NCBI RefSeq assembly: GCF_005239225.2 | Contig: NC_133299.1 | Coordinates: 9,180,967-9,244,966, forward strand | Length of the DNA: 64,000 nucleotides | Source: Populus alba | Taxonomy: Eukaryota; Streptophyta; Magnoliopsida; Malpighiales; Salicaceae | Direction: 5' to 3' | Position numbers and translations under genes: made by a program | The notes under the pieces: model-generated | The model's database searches: none | What the model was told of the DNA's origin: nothing | Seen by the model: the letters and a program-made list of their open reading frames with translations, nothing else | In this document: positions 55,606 through 64,000 of the stretch, one piece after another | Layout of the letters: each line of letters begins with the position of its first letter | Position numbering within the stretch: the first letter of the stretch is position 1

Positions 55606-57286
55606 GAAAATGAAAACCAGAGCTTCATGTACGGTCGCATCAAGTTCGTCTAGCAGCGACGAAGATATTTCCTTAGGTGCCTCTCAAGAAGAGGCACCTA
55701 CACCACTTGCGCCATCAGCTGATGCTGCCTCTTCCAACGATGTTTCACATCGCAGAAGCGGCGTGCCTTAGCAGCGAAATCAATGGACCCGCAAGTACGA
55801 GGCACAATGGAAGGATGATCTTTCAATGTAAGTTTGTTAAGGTTTTAGTTTTTTTAAAAAAAAAAAATTAAAACAAATTTATGAAGTCACTATTTAATTA
55901 ATTTCAATTCTTTTCAGGTTCACAAACATTAAGGCCGCCCGAGTAATATCATCAGCGTTTAAAGCGTCGATGGAGATTCTATTGTTTCAATGGAGTCAGA
56001 TATCTAGGCATCCTGAATGGATTCCTCAAATCAATGCATGGTTTTCCAGATTTAAGGTTCGTGTTAATATATAATTTTCAGCTTATTTCTAATAAATTCT
56101 TAATATAATTGTAAATAAATTATTAACATTTTAAAAAATTATTTTTTATACACAGAATCGAATATGCTGGAACGAGGAACATAACACCGTTGTGAGGAGG
56201 GTGTGGGAAAATCATGCGGCAACGAGGTAACATCGAAAACAATACAACTTTTTTTTACAAAAAAATTTATGTTTCGAAATGTAATTTTTGCTTGTGTTAA
56301 GTAGGTTGCGTGATTTTTGGTACGAAGCCCAAAAAAAGGCAAAAAAAACTGCGAGGGATAGGGGGTTCCAAGGCTGGAACGATGTTGCGGTTTGGAGGGA
56401 TTTCAAACTGATATACATCCCAGAGGATATATGGCCACACTACCTTGAGCACGTGACGTCTGAGTGGTTCACACGATGCTCACAGTCTGGTGCTGGCAAC
56501 CGCAATCAGCCAATTCATGGCTCGGTGACAACGCACACCAGCGGCTCCGTTCCGTTTGCTGCACATGCAAAACGGATGGTAAGATTAATTTAAATGAAAT
56601 ATATCATTCAATTAATTTGTTGTTAATAAATTTTTTCCTTTATAGGTTACGTCTCTTGGATGTGAGTCGAGCCCTATGAAGCTGTTTGTGGAGACGCACG
56701 TGCGGAGTCAAGACCGCTAAAAGGGGGTGCAACAATTCGTTGACAGCCGTGCTCAACATTTTATGGTATGTTTGTTCAACCATTTTATTTTGCAAGTTAT
56801 TATTATGTTTAATGAATTGAATATGATGATTACTTTTTTTATTTTCAGGAGACTTATAATAATCGGTTGAGGGAGACATACGGGGACGATCCTTCGACTC
56901 ATCCGGAATTCGATCCAGATTTGTGGATGGAGGCTGGATCGTCAGGTGGACCCGATAAGAATCGGGTTTACAGGCTCTCCACTACGGCTGACAACTTGCG
57001 GACGACCCATACTGCTCCATCCGTCGGGAGCTCCAAATTAGTATCGAGCTCCCAATCTAAGGAGTTCGTGGCCTTGCAGCAAAAGTGCGACCACCTATCA
57101 GAGGCATACACACAACTCAAAGAACAATACATAGCAGATTCTGAACAACAAAGAGCGGCCTATAAAGAGCTTTGTCAAATGGTCATGAACATGGCACAAG
57201 GTGGAACATGTGCACCCAATCCTTTTTGTCCGCATAACAGCCAGCCTCCTCCTCCTCATGATCCTCCTCATCCTCCTTTATATTAA
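55606..57286 (+). pseudogene. CACTA-2 second gene: Ptta/En/Spm-type (Transposase_24-like) protein
   Basis: Exons match those of CACTA-1: about 55606-55828 (serine-rich; a TAG in place of Q or S after SGVP), 55918-56056 (ISSAFKASMEILLFQWSQIS), 56156-56226 (VVRRVWENHAATR), 56305-56578 (RLRDFWYEAQKKAKKTARDR, YIPEDIWPHYLEHV, HTSGSVPFAAHAKRM), 56646-56764 (with a TAA after RSQDR) and 56849-57286 (YGDDPSTHPEFDPDLWME, a coiled-coil-like LQQKCDHLSEAYTQLKEQY, and a proline-rich end). Introns have GTAAG/TTCAG borders. This copy keeps more of the frame than CACTA-1 but has two stops. Confidence 0.8.
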
Positions 57287-57489
57287 TTTTTAATAAACTT
57301 TATTTACATTTAAAATTCCATTTAATGTTTTTTTGAAACATTTCATTTTGTAATGAATATTATTTATCTTTCATTTTTTGTTTTTGATGCTTAATATAAA
57401 TTTTATTTCCATAATTGATTTTTATTACCATTAATTTATATCATTTTATATTATGTATTCTAAATAATTATAAAAAAAAATAAAAAAAA

Positions 57490-57996
57490 AAACAATTACA
57501 AAGGGATTTACCGACGGAATAAATCCGTAGGCATTAGACAGTAGCCGCGACCATTACCGACAAATTTCCAGACGGATAAATTTGGTCGGTGTTTTCATGA
57601 CTCACCAACAGATTTACCGACGGAATCCGTCGGTATTATAACTTACCGATGAATTTACAGATGGTATGTTTTGTCGGTATTTCAATTATGCACCGACTAA
57701 GTTACCGACGGTTACTGTTCGTCGGTAACTTGTGATATCACCGACGGAAGAAAAATCCGTCGGTATGTTTGAAGCGGGAAACTTTTTTTTTTTTGCGCGC
57801 ACATTCCATCTGTAAAACCGTCGGTAAATGGTTTTTTTTTCCGACCGATATAGCGACGGAATGTGGAATCACCGACAAAAGGTAAGCCGACTGACGTATT
57901 CCGTCGGTAAGTTAGTCGGTAAATAATTTACCGACGTACTCTCAATCACCCACCGACGGAATATTTTCGTCAGTAAAACTGTGAATTTTGGTTGTG
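57490..57996. repeat. CACTA-2 right subterminal repeats and terminal inverted repeat
   Basis: ACCGACGGA/TCCGTCGGT words are at their densest here (near 57510, 57615, 57628, 57705, 57740, 57755, 57850, 57900, 57940, 57955). The element ends GAATTTTGGTTGTG at 57983-57996, a diverged match to its left end. Confidence 0.85.
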
Positions 57997-58450
57997 AAAT
58001 GATATAAATTAATACAACAGAAAAGGGATGTCAGCTAACCAAACGTGTTAATTTTGATATCTACCAATTGTTTTTACATTTTTTGTATTAAAACTTGATA
58101 TATTATCAAATAATAATTTATATTAATAATTTATTTATCTAAATTAAAAAAAAAAAAAAAGTGAATCACGTGCAGAGTACTTCATGTAATTACTAGTGTC
58201 TCCCAAGATTTAAGTTAAGTTTCGAGACTTGATTGATGTAAGCTGGAAACTAAGAGCTACTAATTTTAAGTAATCCTTTCGGATACACAAGTGCAAGAAG
58301 ACTGCTGCTGCTAAGATGAAAGGAAAACATAAATAAGGTGGTAATTATAATTGAAAACATGAAACAATATATATAGATATGATCACATAATATCAACGAG
58401 CCAGGTCTCCCAATTTCCAGGGCCATAATTCTTATGAACCAGTACATGTT
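57997..58450 (-). repeat. right flank of CACTA-2 with the 3' flank of a third receptor-kinase copy
   Basis: 57997-58150 continues the paralogous segment 23028-23185 ('aaatgatataaattaatac' and onward). After a private insert of about 240 bp, 58390-58450 ('atcaacgagccagg', 'ccaatttccagggccataa', 'ccagtacatgttttt') matches 23195-23245, which lies just downstream of paralogue B1. The kinase exons that should follow are absent, so a third copy was lost here. Confidence 0.7.
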
Positions 58451-58637
58451 TTTAATTAACTATTGAAATTAATTATTTTAAATAAATACATTAATTTAAC
58501 AAATTTAATAATTAATGATCTTTATTAATTAAAACATGATTTGTTTTTTATATATTTTCAATACTGAACCGTAGGCTATGTTTGTATAACATCATAATTT
58601 AAATAATCTTTAAAAATTAAATAAGTGACTAAGCTTT

Positions 58638-58674
<37 letters not shown>

Positions 58675-59150
58675 AATTAATGAAACAAATTCATATATAT
58701 TTTTTTATAATAAATCTACAAAGTCAACAAAGATATTATTTTAAATAAATACATTAATTTAACAAATTTAATAATTAATGATCAATATCTGATGTATTTT
58801 TTTTATGCAATCCAACCTTGGATTGCATTAATACAACCATAGATAGGATGGATGTGTCGGAGCCTAATTTTGAGATTATCTTTAGAGGCTTGATCCATGC
58901 TTTAATTTCATTGCTGGTGTTTTTGGGAGTATGGTTGGAATTCATCAAGATGTTTATCCAGTTTAATTGTCTTTTTATCTGTAAATTAACCTAGGGAAAG
59001 AAGATTTATTATCGGGTCTTATTCTTTAGATATTGTTTATCAGATAATAGAATTAGTTAATATATATATTATAGAATGTACCTATATAGAAAATATTATA
59101 GTCATACTCTTATATTGTAATCACCATCATTACTATCGCACATGTGCAGC
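58451..59150. other. AT-rich intergenic sequence with AT microsatellite
   Basis: An AT dinucleotide run lies at 58641-58671. A 48-base stretch near 58470-58520 ('ttattttaaataaatacattaatttaacaaatttaataattaatgatc') is repeated near 58735-58785. Nothing coding is recognised. Confidence 0.5.
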
Positions 59151-61080
59151 GTTGCGACGATCATCCACTCTCAGGTTTGTTATCCTGGAAAAATCAGGAA
59201 AATCAGGACAAATCAGGTTTGATATCAGTGTGTAAACGGAATGGGAGTCATCACCTAATATTTTTATCACTAGAAACCCTAACTTGTCTCAAAGATCAGG
59301 TACGAAGACTGGTTGCATAAAGGAAAGGTATTAGACCCTAACTATGCCTTACTTAAGGTAAGCTGCATTGCTTGATTGTCTGATAAAATCTAAGGTATTT
59401 TCGTGTTTTCTATCTGTTAGTTTGTCTAAGGTTCGAGAAAAGCCCTCTTAGATGAGGAAGTTCTTATCTTATCGGGTAAAACCTAACCATTCTAACATCA
59501 ATAAAAAGAACTATATTTTTAATATCGAGAATATATTTTACGTATAAACTCGTAATCCCAGATACTAAAGAAAACAAAATATTTTTTTGGGTATTTTTGA
59601 AATATTGATATAGTTTTCATGACTTTAATAAACTAGTTATCAAAACAAAAATACATGTCAAAACATGTTTTTTAAAAAAAAATTTCTTGTATGAAAATAC
59701 GACATGAATTTTTTTTTTTTTTTTTATCTTTGAGAGACTTGGTTGTATGCAAGAAAACAATACATCTTTTTTTTTTTTATGTGTAAATTGTTTTTGCAAC
59801 TTTTCAGAGAAAATCAGGTATTTTAATACTGGATTTATATCTTTATAGTATACAAAATACAAACCACTATTAATCAAAATTGGTAGAAAAATACATGGGA
59901 ATATCACAAATTTTTCAAAAGGATTTTTGGATTTTTTTTACTTAATATATAATATATAATATTATATTATATAATATTATTATATTATAAATATATAAAG
60001 AGATGGGTTGGCCCAAATATATTGCGCTAAGCCCATCCTAGCTGGGCCGAAATTGGCCCAGAATTGATTGGGCCGACATCGCCCAAGACAAAAGGTGGGC
60101 CAGCTTGGCACAAAGGTGTTGGTCCAGCTCGGCACACAAGATTTTTTTTTTCTCTTTTATTAGACTAGGCAAGACCCGCCCGACCATTTTGGTCTAGGTC
60201 GGCGTTGTCCGGCCTAGTGAACAGTAGATAGTGAATTAATTCACTCATCACTATTCACATGCAACGTGAACAATGGAGAGTGAATTAATTAACTTCCCAC
60301 AGTTCACTTTGCAAAACAGTAAAAATGGCAAGGCAGTAAATGAAGAAGATAGAATAGGAGAGGGTCGGGAGGAAAATGAACTGGGTGGTGGCTCACTGTT
60401 GTTCTGGTGGTGGTGGTGGTGGTGGTAGGATGTGATTGCAGACGATGGCGTTGCGGTGGTTCTTCCTCTTATCTCTTTTGTTTTTTCATTCTCTCATTTT
60501 TTATGTTTTATTTTTTTGTCTCTCTCCTTTTTTCTGTGTTTCCTTTCCTTTTCCTTATTGTTCCTTCCTGTTTGTCTTTGTTTTTTTTCTTCTTATCGTT
60601 TTCTTTCTCCTTTGTTTTCTTCTCTCTCTCTCCTCCTCTCTTAAACAATGTTGTCTCTATTTTTCATTCTTCCCTCTCTTCTTTCTCTCTATTTTTTCCC
60701 CGTGTCTCTTTCATCCCTCTCCCCTAGTATTTATAAGGGGAAAACAGGGAAGAGAGGGCTACTACCCCTGTCCAGTCATGGCATAGGGGTAGGGTGGTCG
60801 AACGGCTACTGGGTAGCCGCCCATAGGGTTTTCCCCCTCTAGTTTTTCATCTAATGGTAGGCTACGAGTATGGGTTATGTAAGGGTTTGGGCAAGTGGTA
60901 GAGGGGGGGAGAGGGTAGTGTTCCAGGGGAGAGAAACTTCTTCTTCTTTTGCCTCTGCGTGTCCAGGGAAAGAAGAAGACCTATAATGTCATTCCAAACA
61001 ACAATGTTTTGGATTTTTTTTAATAGTGGATGAAATGGTGTTGTTTTGCCCAAAACACACCATTTCATTTAATAGAAAAT
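59151..61080 (+). repeat. Tat/Ogre-like leader and LTR-type sequence
   Basis: 59230-59500 holds the 'gggagtcatcacctaatatt' and 'aggtattagaccctaac' words typical of the leader of this group, and its complement matches 21288-21640. Later parts have GGCC-rich words ('tgggccgacatcgccc') and an 'aacagtagatagtgaattaa' direct repeat, typical of LTRs. A GGT trinucleotide run is at 60405-60427, and T/C-rich sequence makes several chance open frames at 60407-60842. No gene is supported. Confidence 0.45.
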
Positions 61081-61234
61081 GGTGCCAAAACAAGTCTATT
61101 TCCAAATCAGTCCTTAGTTTGTGTTTTGTTTAATCTTTCCATGCCCTTATGCATGCTTACAATTATTTGTGAAAGATACATAACTTGTAGATAAGCTAAG
61201 TCTATAGTAAAGCCTCATGTCTTATATAAACCTT

Positions 61235-62400
61235 TACTTGTTCCTAAGGAATCTTGAGTTGATATTTCTATGGATTTTATTTGGGTTTACCTAGGTCTAT
61301 GAAAGAAAGAGACTCCATATTTGTTATTCTGGATAGATTTTCTAAGATGGTACATTTCATTGTTTGCTATAAGACTAATGATGCAATAAATATCACAGAC
61401 CTTTTCTTTTGAGAGGTCATTCGGCTACATGGTATTCCTAAGACAATTGTGTCTGATGGAGATGTTAAGTTTTTGAGTTACTTTTGGAAGGTTTTATTAG
61501 GTAAGTTAGGGACTAAAATTTTATTTTCTATAACTTGTCACCCACAAATAAATGGTCAAACTAAAGTTGTGAACAAGACTTCAACTCAATTATTAAGAGC
61601 TATCATTAAAAAGAATCTTAAAAATTAGGAGGATTGTTTGCCTTTTATTGAATTTGCATTTAATTGAAATGTGCATTCTACTATTGAGTATTCACCATTT
61701 GAGATTATTTATCGTTTTAATCCTATAACACAATTGGATTTGATTCATTTACCTATTGATAAAAGGGTTAGTCTTGATGATAATAAAAAAAAGCATAGGT
61801 AGTGAAGACTTACAAGCAAAGATTCTGCAATAAATAGAGAAAAAAGAATGAACAATATGCATTCAAGGCTAATAAAGGATGAAAATTAGTGAGGTTTGAA
61901 CTAGGTGATGGGTTTGGGTGCATATGAAGAAGGAAAGGTTTCTCGAACAAAGGACATCTAAATTAATGCCTCGAGGAGATAGTCCTTTTTTAGTTAATAA
62001 AGATAATTAATGGAAATGCCTATAAAATCAATCTACCAAGTGGGTATGGTGTTAGTGCTACATTCAATGTTGTTGATCTCTCTTTATTTTATGTAGATAA
62101 TGATTTGAGGTCAAATTCTTTTGAAGAGAGAGGGAATGATGTGATCCAAGCAACACCAAAGGATCCATTGGAGGTTCTAGTTGGTCTGGTGACAAGGCTT
62201 AGGGTTAAAAGATTCAAAGAGGTTTTCAATGGGCTTCTTCGAGATACATGAGCTAAAAAGAACTTCAAGAGGGTAATAAATAATGAAGAGCAAGCCTTGA
62301 TTAATATGATTCATGTTCAAGAAGGACTTGTTGGTGGAACCAAGGCCATAACTCAAGGATTGGGATACAAAGAATCAAATCAGACAATTTGACATTTCTT
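61235..62400 (+). pseudogene. Ty3/gypsy integrase and Pol C-terminal remnant
   Basis: Pieces include [65 protein letters not shown], the strip LPFIEFAFN with a stop, PFEIIYRFNP, and downstream KINLPSGYGV and FNVVDLSLFYVDNDL. These are the integrase core (D, D and the HPQxNGQT end) and C-terminal region of a gypsy element. Stops (for example TGA at about 61411 and TAG at about 61627) and an A-rich indel near 61785 kill it. The A-run and 'agagagattgttgcag' near 62806-62832 may mark the polypurine tract and the 3' LTR. Confidence 0.8.
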
Positions 62401-62832
62401 TACTATTTTGATTATAATTGGAGCTCCAAGTCACATTTTGATGCGATTTTAGTTGGGTTGGAAACTAGAATTCCATACATTTCCAATGATAAAAGGAACA
62501 CATTCTAATTTATTAAGACAAGGGAGAACTATTCATTTGGAGTTGGGTTTTGGTGCTACCAGTAGATTACAAGAAAAACCAATATGGTCTTATTTTAATT
62601 AGTTGGGCTATTGATCTATCTTTGTTTTGGGCGACAACACTTGTTTAAGTTTCAAATTTGTTTATTTTATTTATTTTAATTAGTTTGGGTTAGTTTTAAC
62701 TTTGTTTGGGTATTATTTAAATTGGGTTTTTGTGCGACTCATTAGGAAAAATAGGGTTACATAGCTTTCTAGAATAAGTACTCTTTTTTTGTGAACAATA
62801 TTTCAAAAAAAAAAAAAGAGAGATTGTTGCAG

Positions 62833-63105
62833 AATAAAAATATTGCCTATCTTGGTTCTTAATTGAACTTCAACTCTTCAAATAGTTGACAAATCTTTAC
62901 TAGTGATTTATACTTCTATAGCTTGTCTCCATATGTAGGTATTGTGATTGGGTGATTTATAATCTTGTTGCCTTAGAACAAGTCTTCCATTGTAATAAAC
63001 TCAATTTCATACTCAAACTTAAGTTAGATAGATTTTAGATTTTAGGTAACGACTCCTATTCTTTTTAGTTTTATTGATAAAAGAAAAACAATTCCTTATT
63101 TAAAA
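62833..63105. repeat. LTR-type remnant following the gypsy fragment
   Basis: This follows a purine-rich run and contains no gene. The stretch near 63040-63105 ('ggtaacgactcc', 'gttttattgataaaag', 'attcctta') matches 21570-21630, so Tat/Ogre-type leader sequence appears again. The ends are not defined. Confidence 0.35.
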
Positions 63106-63498
63106 GCTATGTAACCCTAGTTGGTTCTTTTCTATTAAATGACATTCCTTTGCAAAATGTTTGGCCTTCTACTAGATCAATTTTTGCATCTTTAGTTGGT
63201 TTTTTTTTTTTTTTTAATGAAGGAGTTTTAGTGTTCCTTGTTAATTTAATATGCCATGTAGTTAATTTGTTAATTATACATAACATTATTATATTCATAT
63301 AAATATATATTTATTATTAATAAAAAAATAATTTTTAAAAAAATATTTATATAATATTAAATTAATGAATTTAGAGTAAAAATAAAATTTATAGAACATA
63401 AATATTTTCTAAGAAAAATTATAAAAATTTTTATTGCATAAAAAGAAAGGTACTATATTTTTTATGCGCTTTCCTTTCCTTGCCTTTGGTTGGAACTC

Positions 63499-63550
63499 GT
63501 AATTAATTGGCCCTATAATTGAACAGTAATTAATTGGCCCTATAATTGAA
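63499..63550. repeat. 25 bp perfect direct repeat, two copies
   Basis: The 25-base unit (gtaattaattggccctataa then ttgaa) occurs at 63499-63523 and 63526-63550, separated by CA. It lies in otherwise unannotated sequence. Confidence 0.85.
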
Positions 63551-64000
63551 TCACCTGTTCCCTCGTTCATTTTTTCTGATATCCCATTAGCTTTCTTTTG
63601 TCTCCTTTCTTTCACTTCTATTCTCCTGTTTGCAATTATTCAAGCCACATCTAACAAATCTATCTATCATCAGAAACTTTTCGTTTCATAAGCCCAGAAT
63701 CTCTCACTTGGAAGCATCTGTTTTACCACACCTCGGTAAGTAATCTTCCATGTATTTATTATGTTCTTAAATTATTTAGACAATAATTGGATGAGTTCTG
63801 GAAGATGTTAGCTAATATTGTCACAGATGATTTATCTTTGCTTTATAAATCTTCTATTTTTATCATTATAAGGTTTTAGAGGAAGGAAAACACTTGCATA
63901 AACAAGTACCAAATTAATCATCACGCTGAAAATTAATTAATGAGAGGATAAAATAATACAATATTATATTCACTTCATTTTGGCAATGGTTTAGCATTGT
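63551..64000. other. no gene supported; possible start of a gene beyond the window
   Basis: A pyrimidine-rich stretch (63590-63700) followed by 'ctcggtaagtaat' near 63731 could be a 5' untranslated exon with a splice donor of a plus-strand gene whose coding part lies beyond 64000. There is no coding evidence, so this stays a guess. Confidence 0.15.

Larger units (their letters stand above)
41003..57996 (+). mobile_element. CACTA-2: CACTA (En/Spm) transposon, 17.0 kb with a nested gypsy element, target duplication AAA
   Basis: The left end is CACTACCAGAAATTCGC and the complement of the right end is CACAACCAAAATTCACAG, so the terminal repeats are diverged. AAA at 41000-41002 and 57997-57999 is the 3 bp target duplication; the empty site with a single AAA is preserved at 23028-23030. 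Without the gypsy insertion the element is about 8.5 kb. It carries the same two genes as CACTA-1 in the same order and orientation, with different disabling changes. Confidence 0.92.

Noticed and set aside
60407..60842. Overlapping open frames of 64-116 codons rich in F, L and S
   Set aside because: They arise from a T/C-rich stretch in three frames at once, typical of a composition artefact in LTR-type sequence.
63590..63745. First exon and splice donor of a new gene
   Set aside because: Only a pyrimidine-rich leader-like stretch and one GTAAGT are visible; there is no coding sequence before the window ends.

Overview
This is plant nuclear DNA: AT-rich, intron-bearing and packed with transposable elements. 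The host genes are fragments of LRR-malectin receptor-like kinases of the LRR-VIII-2 type (relatives of Arabidopsis At1g53430 and At1g56140). A short non-autonomous element at about 39.17 kb looks like one I know from poplar. My best guess is therefore a woody eudicot, probably Populus or another Salicaceae; this is inference from family resemblance, not from a search. No prokaryotic, organellar or viral gene system is present.

Layout. 1-6.9 kb: decayed repeats, including a minus-strand Tat/Ogre-type Ty3/gypsy protease remnant and an LTR-like block with an internal 180 bp duplication; no host gene could be supported. 6.9-17.6 kb (minus strand): receptor-kinase gene A. Its signal peptide and 15 LRR exons are well preserved (most exactly 72 nt, phase-compatible, with consensus splice sites), but its malectin and kinase exons are broken by frameshifts, stops and lost catalytic residues. 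17.7-23.2 kb: intergenic repeats, a second copy of gene A intron 1, a truncated Athila-type LTR and a degenerate tandem array. 23.36-23.58 kb: the last kinase exon of a second paralogue (B1).

23.6-38.2 kb: a nested transposon stack. An old Ty1/copia element (copia-1, interrupted by stops) was hit in its reverse-transcriptase region by a CACTA element (CACTA-1, 25283-32009, target duplication AGC). It was hit again in its 3' LTR by a young copia element (copia-2, 33224-38044), which has two 307 bp LTRs that I read as identical and one uninterrupted 1437-codon gag-pol frame. 38.2-41.0 kb: kinase exons of paralogue B2 (minus strand, catalytic exon missing) and an upstream region homologous to 21.8-23.0 kb.

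41003-57996: CACTA-2, flanked by a 3 bp AAA duplication; the paralogous sequence near 23.03 kb preserves the empty site. Inside it sits a minus-strand Athila-lineage gypsy element (41470-about 49922) that has its 3' LTR and an almost open gag-pol but no 5' LTR. 58.0-58.45 kb: continuation of the CACTA-2 target, with the 3' flank of a third receptor-kinase copy. 59.1-63.1 kb: Tat/Ogre-like LTR and leader sequence and a stop-ridden gypsy integrase remnant. 63.1-64 kb: AT-rich sequence with a 25 bp direct repeat and no supported gene.

Taken together, the window is a tandem receptor-kinase cluster decaying under repeated transposon insertion. The only gene I consider potentially functional is the copia-2 polyprotein. 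The two CACTA elements are closely related and carry complementary deletions, and each has a TNP2-type and a Ptta/En/Spm-type transposase gene, all disrupted. I found no previously undescribed system; the best material is the structural evidence on insertion order, deletion junctions and LRR exon amplification.
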